NCBI GenBank assembly: GCA_964389755.1 | Contig: CAYMEW010000024.1 | Location: 1-64,000 of the forward strand | Origin: JBBSUQ01 sp964389755 | Lineage (GTDB): Bacteria > Bacteroidota > Bacteroidia > Flavobacteriales_D > Crocinitomicaceae | Reading direction: 5' to 3' | Length of the DNA stretch: 64,000 nt | In this document: positions 44,137 to 52,210 of the stretch, one piece after another | Numbering within the stretch: the stretch's first letter is position 1 | Layout of the letters: each line of letters starts with the position of its first letter | Made by a program: the position numbers and the translations under genes | The notes under the pieces: generated by a model | The model's input: the letters and a program-made list of their open reading frames with translations, nothing else | What the model was told of the DNA's origin: nothing | The model's database searches: none

Positions 44137-45324
44137 TTAAGAAATGATTTCAGTCACCTGACCGGCACCTACTGTTCTACCACCCTCACGGATCGCAAAA
44201 CGCAGACCTTTGTCCATCGCAACCGGAACGATCAGTTTCACCTGGATAGATACGTTATCACCCGGCATAACCATCTCACGTCCGTCTGTGAGGAAGATCT
44301 CACCTGTCACGTCAGTTGTACGGAAGTAGAACTGCGGACGGTATTTGTTATGGAAAGGAGTGTGACGACCACCTTCTTCCTTCTTCAATACGTAGATCTC
44401 TGCTTTGAATTCGTGGTGCGGAGTTGTTGAACCCGGCTTACAGATAACCATACCACGTTTGATCTGGCTTTTCTCAATACCACGGAGGAGCAGACCAACG
44501 TTGTCACCAGCTTCACCACGGTCAAGAATCTTACGGAACATCTCAACCCCTGTTACTGTAGAAGTGAGTTTCTCTTCACCCATACCGAGGATCTCAACCG
44601 GATCACCTGTGTTGATCACACCTGTTTCGATACGACCTGTTGCTACTGTACCACGACCTGTAATTGTAAACACGTCTTCTACCGGCATCAGGAACGCTTT
44701 ATCCACATCACGCGGAGGAAGTTCGATGTAGCTATCAACAGCATCCATCAATTCTTCAACTGTTTTTACCCATTTGTCTTCTCCGTTGAGTGCACCCAGT
44801 GCAGATCCTTTGATGATCGGCGTGTTGTCACCATCATAATCGTAGAAAGAAAGGAGTTCGCGAACTTCCATTTCAACGAGTTCGAGGAGCTCTTCATCAT
44901 CTACCATGTCCACTTTGTTCAGGAACACAACGATGCGCGGAACACCTACCTGACGTCCGAGCAGGATGTGCTCACGCGTCTGCGGCATCGGCCCGTCTGT
45001 TGCAGCTACAACGAGGATAGCACCATCCATCTGAGCAGCACCCGTAACCATGTTTTTCACGTAGTCGGCGTGACCTGGACAGTCAACGTGCGCATAGTGA
45101 CGGTTTTTCGTTTCATACTCGATGTGAGAAGTGTTAATTGTGATACCACGTTCTTTCTCTTCAGGAGCGTTGTCGATTGAAGAGAAGTCGCGCATTTGTG
45201 CAAGCCCCTGGCTTGAAAGTACGCTTGAGATCGCAGCTGTCAGGGTAGTTTTACCGTGGTCAACGTGACCAATTGTTCCGATGTTTACGTGCGGTTTGGA
45301 ACGTTGGAAATTTTCCTTAGCCAT
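44137..45324 (-). CDS. tuf: Elongation factor Tu
   Basis: 395 aa. GTPase domain with GHVDHGKTTL (19-28), effector region near 50-60, NKVD and the G3 DCPGHADY; two further beta-barrel domains. It delivers aminoacyl-tRNA to the ribosome. It follows four tRNA genes and precedes tRNA-Trp, an arrangement common in Bacteria. A small hairpin (45381-45386 with 45391-45396) lies in its leader. Confidence 0.98.
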   Translation of the reverse strand: MAKENFQRSKPHVNIGTIGHVDHGKTTLTAAISSVLSSQGLAQMRDFSSIDNAPEEKERGITINTSHIEYETKNRHYAHVDCPGHADYVKNMVTGAAQMDGAILVVAATDGPMPQTREHILLGRQVGVPRIVVFLNKVDMVDDEELLELVEMEVRELLSFYDYDGDNTPIIKGSALGALNGEDKWVKTVEELMDAVDSYIELPPRDVDKAFLMPVEDVFTITGRGTVATGRIETGVINTGDPVEILGMGEEKLTSTVTGVEMFRKILDRGEAGDNVGLLLRGIEKSQIKRGMVICKPGSTTPHHEFKAEIYVLKKEEGGRHTPFHNKYRPQFYFRTTDVTGEIFLTDGREMVMPGDNVSIQVKLIVPVAMDKGLRFAIREGGRTVGAGQVTEIIS

Positions 45325-45419
45325 TGTTCTATTTGTTACTTAGTTAATAAAAAAACAAACTTTTAGAATATACAAAATTCCACCCTCTTTAGGGTGAAAC
45401 TATCATCTTTTCATTCGCG

Positions 45420-45491
45420 AGCCAATGACGAGATTTGAACTCGTGACCTCTTCCTTACCAAGGAAGCGCTCTACCCCTGAGCTACACCGGC
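45420..45491 (-). tRNA. tRNA-Thr (GGT)
   Basis: 72 bases; acceptor stem GCCGGTG with CATTGGC (two G·U pairs), anticodon loop TTGGTAA gives GGT. Nearest tRNA to tuf in the operon. Confidence 0.95.
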
Positions 45492-45511
45492 TTCTGTTCT
45501 TTCTAAAATTG

Positions 45512-45584
45512 AGCGGGAGACGAGATTCGAACTCGCGACCCTCAGCTTGGAAGGCTGACGCTCTACCAACTGAGCTACTCCCGC
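45512..45584 (-). tRNA. tRNA-Gly (TCC)
   Basis: 73 bases; acceptor stem GCGGGAG with CTCCCGC, anticodon loop CTTCCAA gives TCC. Confidence 0.95.
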
Positions 45585-45602
45585 TTAAAATTTTCCTATC
45601 TG

Positions 45603-45685
45603 TGGGGGGAGCAGGATTCGAACCTGCGAAGGTAAAAACCAACAGATTTACAGTCTGTCCTCGTTGGCCGCTTGAGTATCCCCCC
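45603..45685 (-). tRNA. tRNA-Tyr (GTA)
   Basis: 83 bases, class II with a long variable arm; acceptor stem GGGGGGA with TCCCCCC, anticodon region CTGTAAA gives GTA. Confidence 0.95.
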
Positions 45686-45699
45686 AACATTCTTTCGTG

Positions 45700-45773
45700 A
45701 GCCGATAGAGGGATTCGAACCCCCGACCTGCTGATTACAAATCAGCTGCTCTAGCCAGCTGAGCTATATCGGC
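45700..45773 (-). tRNA. tRNA-Thr (TGT)
   Basis: 74 bases; acceptor stem GCCGATA with TATCGGC, anticodon loop TTTGTAA gives TGT. First gene of the tRNA–tuf unit. Confidence 0.95.
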
Positions 45774-45835
45774 ACTACATGTTGGTATTCAATAATTGAA
45801 AGAACTTTTCTTTGTGTTTCTCCCGTTTGGGATTG

Positions 45836-45865
45836 CAAATGTATGAAAGAAATGTTTACCCGCAA
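45836..45865 (-). promoter_or_regulatory. Promoter of the tRNA–tuf operon
   Basis: Minus-strand TTG (45863-45865), exactly 19 bases, then TACATTTG (45836-45843), matching both Bacteroidetes sigma boxes. It lies 63 bases before the tRNA-Thr(TGT) 5' end. Confidence 0.6.
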
Positions 45866-45904
45866 CACTTTTCGATGATTTTTTTTGAAGTTTTTTTTGG
45901 CCAC

Positions 45905-45931
45905 AAAAAAAGGCAGGATTTCGTCCTGCCT
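45905..45931 (-). terminator. Terminator after raiA/xerC operon
   Basis: 8-bp perfect stem (45911-45918 with 45924-45931) with a five-base loop and a run of seven T on the minus strand, 25 bases after the raiA stop at 45956. Confidence 0.85.
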
Positions 45932-45955
45932 CATTCAATTGATACTGAATATTTT

Positions 45956-46249
45956 TCAGGCAAGTTTGCCTTTATGCTTTCGAACCTGGCGTCGCAGTGC
46001 TTCCACAGCCATATCGGCTGCTTCCTCAAAACTTTTACACTGTTTTTTGGCAAACAATTCTTTGCCCGGGATCAAAATTTTGACTTCCGCCACTTTATTG
46101 TCTTTTTCCTGATTTTTGTCCAGACGCAGGTACACTTCCCCTGCAATGATATTATCAAAAAACGTCTCCAATTTCCCCACTTTGTCATTCACAAAGTTAA
46201 TCAGCTTCTGGTCAGCTGTAAAATGAATTGAATGCACTTGAATATCCAT
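45956..46249 (-). CDS. raiA: Ribosome hibernation/stress factor (HPF/RaiA family)
   Basis: 97 aa, short-form HPF. Beta-alpha-beta layout with MDIQVHSIHFTADQKLINFV, VEALRRQVRKHKG at the C-terminus and the KNQEKDNKVAEVKILIP strand. It binds the 30S subunit when growth slows and blocks translation. It starts 3 bases after the xerC stop, so it is translated from the same message. Confidence 0.92.
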   Translation of the reverse strand: MDIQVHSIHFTADQKLINFVNDKVGKLETFFDNIIAGEVYLRLDKNQEKDNKVAEVKILIPGKELFAKKQCKSFEEAADMAVEALRRQVRKHKGKLA

Positions 46250-46252
46250 ACG

Positions 46253-47146
46253 TTACGTTTTTTTGCCACCGCGCGGGTGAGCCTGTGAATAAATATGTGT
46301 TAACTGCCTGAACGAATTATGGGTATAAACCTGGGTTGCGGAAAGGTTCGCATGGCCCAGCAGGTCTTTCAGCGTCTCGAGCCCGGCACCGTTGTTCAGC
46401 ATGTGCGTTGCAAAGGTGTGGCGCAGGACGTGCGGACTTTTTTTATCCAGATTCGTCAGTGATCCAAGATAATAATTAATTCGTCTATAAACAAGTTTCG
46501 GATAAAGATTATTACCATTTTTTAACGCGAGTAAAAAGGGAGTATGAATCCCCTCTGAACGCTTCCGTTCGCGATAGGCTGAAATTTTGGAGTACAGGTC
46601 CGGCGAAATGGGTATGATGCGTTCCTTATTGCGTTTTCCAAGTACGCGGATATGATCCCTTTCAATGCGATCCTCCCGCAAACCGATCAGTTCACTCAGA
46701 CGTAGCCCGCACTGATATAATAATTCAAACATGAGCCGGTCGCGTTCTCCGTCGAAATCATCCGCAAAGAGTTCACGCATTCGTTCCACATCAATCTCTT
46801 TTTCTTTCACAAAAGAAGGCAGGCGCTTTGAGACTTTCGGAGCCTTTACTTTCTGCATCGGGCTTTCCGAAAGCAACTCATTACTCACACAAAACTTAAA
46901 GAAGGTTCGCAGGGAAGAGATCTTCCGGTTTACGGAGCGTGACGTCAGGCCACTCTCCAGCAAATCGACCATCCAGCCGCGTACGAGGGCAGAACGGACT
47001 TCGCTGAGTTCCGTTGCCGAATTTATTCCGGCGTGTTCCAGGAATTGTTGTACATCCTTTCGGTAGGCAAGCAGCGTGTGCCCCGAAAATCGTTTTTCAA
47101 CTCGGAGGTATGCGATAAAATCTTCCAGCACAAAAAAAGGAGCCAT
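46253..47146 (-). CDS. xerC: Tyrosine recombinase XerC/XerD type
   Basis: 297 aa from ATG at 47146. A SAM-like N-terminal core-binding domain, then the catalytic domain with all active-site residues: Arg149, Lys171, His239 and Arg242 (HVLRHTF), His265 (LLGHANL), Tyr274 (QVYTHNS). It resolves chromosome dimers at dif. The ATG lies inside the rpsU terminator hairpin; an in-frame GTG at 47131, just past the T-run, would give MLEDFIAYLRVEK, the usual start of the family. No phage or element genes surround it, so a host Xer role is favoured. Confidence 0.93.
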   Translation of the reverse strand: MAPFFVLEDFIAYLRVEKRFSGHTLLAYRKDVQQFLEHAGINSATELSEVRSALVRGWMVDLLESGLTSRSVNRKISSLRTFFKFCVSNELLSESPMQKVKAPKVSKRLPSFVKEKEIDVERMRELFADDFDGERDRLMFELLYQCGLRLSELIGLREDRIERDHIRVLGKRNKERIIPISPDLYSKISAYRERKRSEGIHTPFLLALKNGNNLYPKLVYRRINYYLGSLTNLDKKSPHVLRHTFATHMLNNGAGLETLKDLLGHANLSATQVYTHNSFRQLTHIYSQAHPRGGKKT

Positions 47147-47158
47147 ATAGACTCCTTT
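47132..47158 (-). terminator. rpsU terminator overlapping the xerC start
   Basis: 7-bp stem (47136-47142 with 47152-47158), loop of nine bases, then a seven-T run on the minus strand. It lies 29 bases after rpsU and includes the xerC ATG in its loop. Confidence 0.75.
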
Positions 47159-47186
47159 AACGTATTTCTGTAAGAAATGTTACCTG

Positions 47187-47378
47187 TTATTGCTCCGCAG
47201 ATTGCATTTTCTGACGGTAAGCAGCACGAATTTTTTCCTGACGGTTTGTTACCGACGGCTTTGTAAATTCCTTACGGCTGCGCAGTTCACGCATAACATT
47301 AGTCTTATCGAATTTCTTCTTGTACTTCTTGAGAGCTCTCTCGATGTTCTCTCCTTCTTTAACAGGTATAATCAACAT
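47187..47378 (-). CDS. rpsU: Ribosomal protein S21
   Basis: 63 aa, rich in Lys/Arg. MLIIPVKEGENIERALKKYK is the S21 start. It sits next to 16S rRNA near the Shine-Dalgarno region; in Bacteroidota many messages lack that site, and S21 has been linked to how these ribosomes hide the anti-SD (recent knowledge of Flavobacteria). It is followed by its own terminator. Confidence 0.97.
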   Translation of the reverse strand: MLIIPVKEGENIERALKKYKKKFDKTNVMRELRSRKEFTKPSVTNRQEKIRAAYRQKMQSAEQ

Positions 47379-47412
47379 ATCTTCTTATTATTTTTTTCAA
47401 TTTTTCGGACTG

Positions 47413-47420
47413 CAAAGATA
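47413..47420 (-). promoter_or_regulatory. Possible -7 box for rpsU
   Basis: TATCTTTG on the minus strand, exact TAnnTTTG match, 35 bases before the ATG at 47378. Only a poor -33 match is present. Confidence 0.45.
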
Positions 47421-47444
47421 TATAATTTTTTAAACAATCACCAG

Positions 47445-48584
47445 TTACTTTAATATTTCTCTGGAAATAACAAGTTTTTGGATCTCTGAAGTTCCTTCTC
47501 CGATAGTACATAGTTTAGCATCCCGGTAAAACTTCTCCACCGGGAAATCTTTGGTGTAGCCGTATCCGCCGAAGATCTGCACAGCTTCGTTTGATACTTC
47601 ACAGGCGATTTCCGAAGCATAATATTTAGCTATGGCCGACTCGCGTGTGAGTTTTTTACCCTCATTTTTAAGGTAAGCAGCCTGGAAAAGTAACAATTCG
47701 GCCGCATCAATCTTCGTAGACATATCTGCGAGTTTGAAACCAATGGCCTGGAACTGGGCGATCGGTTTGCCGAACTGCTCACGTTCCTTCGCATATTTCA
47801 CGGATGCATCGAAGGCACCTTTGGCGATACCGAGTGCCAATGCTCCGATCGATATACGTCCGCCGTCCAGTACTTTCATCGCCTGCACAAAACCGTCACC
47901 TTCCTTCCCGATCAGGTTTTCAGCCGGAATGCGGCAGTTATCGAAAATCAGTTCTGCCGTTTCGGATGCACGCATTCCGAGTTTATTTTCTTTCTTACCC
48001 GCACTAAAACCGGGTGTTCCTTTCTCAACGATGAATGCGGACATGCCATGCGAGTCTCCTTTTTCACCGGTGCGTGCTATTACGACTGCAACATCACCCG
48101 ATTTTCCATGAGTAATGAAGTTTTTAGAACCGTTCAGCACCCAGTGATCTCCGTCACGCACGGCCGTCGTATTCATTCCTCCGGCATCCGAACCGGTCCC
48201 GGTTTCCGTTAAGCCCCAGGCCCCGATGTATTCGGCTGTAGCCAGTTTCGGGAGGTATTTTTTCTTTTGTTCTTCGGAACCGTGATAATAAATGTGTCCC
48301 GTACACAGGGAGTTGTGCGCCGCCACGGAAAGACCGATCGAACCGCATACCCGTGCAATTTCGGAAATGACTGTTACGTACTCAAAGTAACCGAAACCGG
48401 ATCCTCCGTATTCTTCGGGAATGAAAACACCCATGAGTCCGAGGGAGCCCAGCTTTTTGAATACGTCAACCGGGAATTCCTGGGTTTCATCCCACTCCAT
48501 CATTTTCGGACGGATCTCCTTTTCAGCAAAATCACGGATCATCTGCGCGATCATTTGCTGGTTTTCGTTCAGTTCAAAGTTCAT
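47445..48584 (-). CDS. Acyl-CoA dehydrogenase
   Basis: 379 aa, normal length for the short/medium/branched-chain family. N-terminal helical, middle beta (WGLTETGTGSDAGGM binds FAD/substrate) and C-terminal helical domains. Catalytic base is likely Glu363 in GEGTSEIQK. FAD-dependent first step of acyl-CoA beta-oxidation, soluble. It is isolated, with no other fatty-acid genes nearby, so the exact chain length is unknown. Confidence 0.95.
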   Translation of the reverse strand: MNFELNENQQMIAQMIRDFAEKEIRPKMMEWDETQEFPVDVFKKLGSLGLMGVFIPEEYGGSGFGYFEYVTVISEIARVCGSIGLSVAAHNSLCTGHIYYHGSEEQKKKYLPKLATAEYIGAWGLTETGTGSDAGGMNTTAVRDGDHWVLNGSKNFITHGKSGDVAVVIARTGEKGDSHGMSAFIVEKGTPGFSAGKKENKLGMRASETAELIFDNCRIPAENLIGKEGDGFVQAMKVLDGGRISIGALALGIAKGAFDASVKYAKEREQFGKPIAQFQAIGFKLADMSTKIDAAELLLFQAAYLKNEGKKLTRESAIAKYYASEIACEVSNEAVQIFGGYGYTKDFPVEKFYRDAKLCTIGEGTSEIQKLVISREILK

Positions 48585-48625
48585 TTTTGAATCAGTTTTG
48601 GGGTAATCTGAATGTATTTTTCGAT

Positions 48626-49159
48626 TTAATAGCTCACTAAATTAGTAATATTGTCGCTATATACTTTTAATTTTTCTTTACCATTTAAAAAATCGAGATT
48701 CACCAAAAAGTTAAACCCGGCGATCTCTCCGCCACATTTTCGGATCAGTTCGGCAGCCGCAGCAGCAGAGCCCCCGGTCGCAAGCAAATCGTCGTGAATC
48801 AACACACGGTGCCCGTTCGAAACAGCGTCCAGGTGCATTTCAATGGAAGCACTCCCGTATTCAAGGTCGTAGTCGTGGCTGATCTTTTTATAAGGCAATT
48901 TCCCTTTTTTACGGATCAGTATAAACGGAATTCCCAGGCGAATGGCCAGCGGGTAGCCGAACAAAAATCCACGGCTTTCGATACCGGCAACTGCGTCGAG
49001 TTTTTGATCCCGGTATCGACTCACGAGTTCCTGTATAATAGCTTCGGATAAATCCGGATCGAGCATGATCGGTGTAATGTCTTTAAATACGATTCCCGGT
49101 TTCGGAAAGTCTTCCACATCCCGGATCGCTTCGCGTATCCTTTTTTCAAGTCCTGTCAT
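48626..49159 (-). CDS. apt: Adenine phosphoribosyltransferase
   Basis: 177 aa. Salvages adenine with PRPP to AMP. The PRPP-binding loop is VLIHDDLLATGGSAAAA, and the start KRIREAIRDVEDFPKPGIVF is typical of Apt. It begins 2 bases after the HhH protein gene stop, so it ends an operon of symporter, small membrane protein, HhH protein and apt. A TAACTTTG box lies at 49165-49172 within the upstream gene and could give an extra internal promoter. Confidence 0.96.
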   Translation of the reverse strand: MTGLEKRIREAIRDVEDFPKPGIVFKDITPIMLDPDLSEAIIQELVSRYRDQKLDAVAGIESRGFLFGYPLAIRLGIPFILIRKKGKLPYKKISHDYDLEYGSASIEMHLDAVSNGHRVLIHDDLLATGGSAAAAAELIRKCGGEIAGFNFLVNLDFLNGKEKLKVYSDNITNLVSY

Positions 49160-49161
49160 GG

Positions 49162-50052
49162 CTACAAAGTTAAATAAGGTTTTAGTTTCCTAAAAAGTTC
49201 CGCATCGATTAATTTGGATTCCCTGAGATCGTCGAGCGACTGATAGGCTCCGCGCTGTTGCCTCATTTTCACGATCGAATTAGCCACCGAATAATCGATA
49301 TAGGGGTGCGACTTCAATTCTGTAATATCTGCAGTGTTGATATTGAGTTTTTTAACCACCTGCGGGTCAATCGTAATTTGCTGTTCGAACACCGACAGTT
49401 TTTCAGCATCCATTTTCCAAACCTCCAGGAGCTGTTCCTTATAAAGAAAGCCGCCGAGTTCTTCACGTCGTTTGATAATCTGTCTTGCAAAAAACGGCCC
49501 GATGCCTTTGAGAGACTCAAGGGTTTCCGCGTTTGCCGAATTAATCTCCACTGAACGGTGTTGCGTCTCAACTTCTTCTTTCCTACTTCGATGTGAATTA
49601 TCTACCGGTCGCTCCGGGAAGATCAGGGAATCTTTGATCAGCGCGTACAACTCATCCGGTATCACAAAAATCTTTCGGAATTCAGCCTCGGAATACACCC
49701 CGTGTTCGGTAAATCGCAGCACAACTGCAGCCTGCCGGTCTGATAAGCCAAGCTTTTGCCAGCCTTCAGCGGTCAGTTTATTGGGGTCGAAGCGACGGTC
49801 CGGTTTTTTATAAACCTGCTTTTTACGACTTCTTTCCGCGAATAGCGGGCGGTCTTTCTGCATCCCCGACAGATCTGCCACGAGTGCCATTTCACGTTTC
49901 GTGAGAACATATTCAACTGTATAATCTGATTCCGAACTCAGGTAAACCCATATCCGGGGAATAAAGACCAGTACGACCAGGATCGCCGTAAGCAAGAGGA
50001 TACCGCGCCTGTTTCTTTTGGAAATATAAAACGGATCTTTTTCCCGCATCAC
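49162..50052 (-). CDS. Membrane-anchored helix-hairpin-helix protein (ComEA-like)
   Basis: 296 aa. One TM helix near 20-36, then an extracytoplasmic part with three helix-hairpin-helix DNA-binding repeats: about 105-145 (AAVVLRFTEHG), 167-215 (INSANAETLESLKGIG) and 235-290 (LNINTADITELKSHPYI). ComEA-type proteins bind DNA outside the membrane in transformation, but widely spread relatives have other roles. The start overlaps the previous small gene by 4 bases. Confidence 0.88.
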   Translation of the reverse strand: MMREKDPFYISKRNRRGILLLTAILVVLVFIPRIWVYLSSESDYTVEYVLTKREMALVADLSGMQKDRPLFAERSRKKQVYKKPDRRFDPNKLTAEGWQKLGLSDRQAAVVLRFTEHGVYSEAEFRKIFVIPDELYALIKDSLIFPERPVDNSHRSRKEEVETQHRSVEINSANAETLESLKGIGPFFARQIIKRREELGGFLYKEQLLEVWKMDAEKLSVFEQQITIDPQVVKKLNINTADITELKSHPYIDYSVANSIVKMRQQRGAYQSLDDLRESKLIDAELFRKLKPYLTL

Positions 50053-50216
50053 CGGTCAATCAGATCTTCATTCGGCCGGGGGTCATCGTCATTATCGGCA
50101 TAAGAATCCGGTTCGGGTTCCGGCGGAGTAATGAGTACTTTCCGAAAAAAGTAGATCATGAAAAAAGTGACCACACTGTGCGTGATCAGGAGTGTTATTA
50201 ATGCAGAGGTATTCAT
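50049..50216 (-). CDS. Small single-TM partner of the sodium:solute symporter
   Basis: 55 aa, starting with ATG at 50216, 2 bases after the symporter stop codon region at 50218. One TM helix (about 5-24) and an acidic tail (about 33-55). In C. glutamicum the NSS-type methionine/alanine transporter needs a small one-TM subunit, MetS, encoded next to it. The position, length and topology match that, but the sequence is not a clear homologue, so this is inference. Confidence 0.6.
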   Translation of the reverse strand: MNTSALITLLITHSVVTFFMIYFFRKVLITPPEPEPDSYADNDDDPRPNEDLIDR

Positions 50217-50217
50217 A

Positions 50218-52137
50218 TCAGGCGAGTTTTTTCTTCCCGGCTTTCCAAACCAGGAAACAAATGAATAAAAACAGTCCCAGCAACAGACAGCGGCCAAACA
50301 CCACGTAAAGTGAGTTGTTCACGAAACTTCCTTTCGCAATGCGATCACCAAGTCTCACGACGTCTCCTTCTTTAACGAGTACCTCATCTTTCATTTTAAA
50401 TTCAAACGTGGTACTTGTGGCAACAGAATCGAAGAACACAAAATCTTTTCCGAGACTGGCCAGCAAAGCTTCTTTTTTTGCTTCCCGCACCTGGCCGTAT
50501 TTATTCCGGTAGAAACGCAGCGTATCTTCGAAAACGACCTGCTGCTTCTGCTTGTCGGAATTCCGCGGTTTGATCACTTTAATTTCCTTCACCCGCCCGA
50601 AATCCTGGTCGAACTCTTTATAATCGGAAAAGAAATCTTTATTGACCTTTATATCGCTGTTGGTTATCTTGGCAAGTATACTTCCGTCATCCAGTTCCCA
50701 ACCTTCTGTAAATGCTTTGTTCCAGTCATTTCCTTTCGGTGTAAAAAGAGACCCGACAAATACGATCATGAGAATGGCAGGAGTCACGTACTTGATGATC
50801 GGTTTATACCATTTCGGAAGGCGTATGTCTGCTCCGGCATTTATCTCTTCCCAACCGCGTGTCATTCCGAAGATCCAGGCAAACAGGATCACCTCACAAA
50901 GTGCAAATACGACCAGTGAAACGGTTCCCGCCCAGTAATCATACTGATCAAACACACCTTCTTTATAGAAGAACACGGTCGGAAGTCCCAAAATGAGAAC
51001 GATAAGTCCGAAGGACCACGCTCCTTTTTTACGGTTCCATCCGAATTCATCCTGCATGAAGCCCATCCAGGGTGTCCCCATTGCAAGCGATGAGGTGATC
51101 CCGGCAAAGAACAGCAAACCGAACCAAAATACACCTGCCAGGGTGCCCACAATATCTCCCCATTTTTCAAAGAGGAAGGGCATTGTCTGGAAAGCCATCC
51201 CGAATCCGGCATTATTAATTACCCAGTCGAGCCCGAGGTATCCGGCCGCGATCGGAACCACGATCATAGACCCCAGCACTACTTCCACGAATTCATTGGT
51301 AAACCCGGCTGAAAGGGAGTTCAAAGCAATATCATCCTTTTTCTTAATGTAAGAAGCGTAACAATGAATGGTTCCCATCCCGAGCGACAGCGTAAAGAAG
51401 ATCTGCCCTGCGGCGGCCATCCAGACCTTCATATCCAGCAGCGAGCGGAACTGAGGTGTCCACAGGAAGTTAATTCCGTCAAAGGCATTGGCATCCGGGA
51501 CTTCCGAAGAAGCGCCGGAGGTCCCCAGCGTAATTCCCTTTACAGCCAAAAAGGCGCCGAACGCCAGCAACAACGGAACACCGATCTTAGCGACCCGCTC
51601 AACCCCGCCGAGTCCTTTTGAAAGTATCCAGGTATTAAGCACGAGGCACAGAACGTAAAATATGATCGATTCATAAGGGATACCTGTCGTAGAAACTCCA
51701 ATGGTCGTATAATCCGCAAAGAATTGTCCGGTTTCCTGCTGACTCATTCCATCGAAGGTTTGTGCCACGGTATGGTACACATAGGACATTGTCCAGGACT
51801 CGATATAGCAATAGTAAGCAGCAACACCGATGTTGGTAAAGATCCCGAAAACACCTATGTATTTCCAGATCTTTCGTTTATTCATAGAATCGAAAATAAA
51901 CGGAGTGGAATGATTTCCCAGAGATCCGCCATAGCGGCCGGTACCCCATTCGATCCACAACAGGGGAATTCCCATTACGAGAAAGCAAACGAGGTAAGGA
52001 ATAATAAAGGCGCCACCGCCATTTTCAACGGCCTGTACCGGGAACCGGAGAAAATTTCCCAGGCCCACGGCATTTCCTGCCATTGCCAAAATCAAACCAA
52101 CGCGCGACCCCCAACTGGAACTCTCTGTATTTGCCAT
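50218..52137 (-). CDS. Sodium:neurotransmitter-symporter (NSS) family transporter
   Basis: 639 aa, longer than the usual 450-520. The LeuT-type core spans about 10-461, including SSWGSRVGLILAMAGNAVGL (Na+ site), TGRYG and a run of eleven or so TM helices. An extra soluble region at about 462-612 precedes the last TM helix (613-632); it contains DEVLVKEGDVVRLGDRIAKG, which looks like one half of a barrel-sandwich fold. Transports an amino acid or similar with Na+; the substrate is unknown. First gene of a four-gene operon. Confidence 0.92.
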   Translation of the reverse strand: MANTESSSWGSRVGLILAMAGNAVGLGNFLRFPVQAVENGGGAFIIPYLVCFLVMGIPLLWIEWGTGRYGGSLGNHSTPFIFDSMNKRKIWKYIGVFGIFTNIGVAAYYCYIESWTMSYVYHTVAQTFDGMSQQETGQFFADYTTIGVSTTGIPYESIIFYVLCLVLNTWILSKGLGGVERVAKIGVPLLLAFGAFLAVKGITLGTSGASSEVPDANAFDGINFLWTPQFRSLLDMKVWMAAAGQIFFTLSLGMGTIHCYASYIKKKDDIALNSLSAGFTNEFVEVVLGSMIVVPIAAGYLGLDWVINNAGFGMAFQTMPFLFEKWGDIVGTLAGVFWFGLLFFAGITSSLAMGTPWMGFMQDEFGWNRKKGAWSFGLIVLILGLPTVFFYKEGVFDQYDYWAGTVSLVVFALCEVILFAWIFGMTRGWEEINAGADIRLPKWYKPIIKYVTPAILMIVFVGSLFTPKGNDWNKAFTEGWELDDGSILAKITNSDIKVNKDFFSDYKEFDQDFGRVKEIKVIKPRNSDKQKQQVVFEDTLRFYRNKYGQVREAKKEALLASLGKDFVFFDSVATSTTFEFKMKDEVLVKEGDVVRLGDRIAKGSFVNNSLYVVFGRCLLLGLFLFICFLVWKAGKKKLA

Positions 52138-52210
52138 AGTAATTCTAAGTTAATGGCAACTAAAGTAAAAAAAATATGTGGATTGAGGCGCCACTCCCGT
52201 AAAATCGGGT

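Noticed and set aside
45381..45396. Hairpin between tRNA-Thr and tuf as a terminator
   Set aside because: Only a short T stretch follows it and it lies inside the operon; likely a processing or leader hairpin.
46253..47146. Integrase of a mobile element
   Set aside because: All residues fit Xer recombinase; neighbours are rpsU and raiA, no att repeats or element genes seen.
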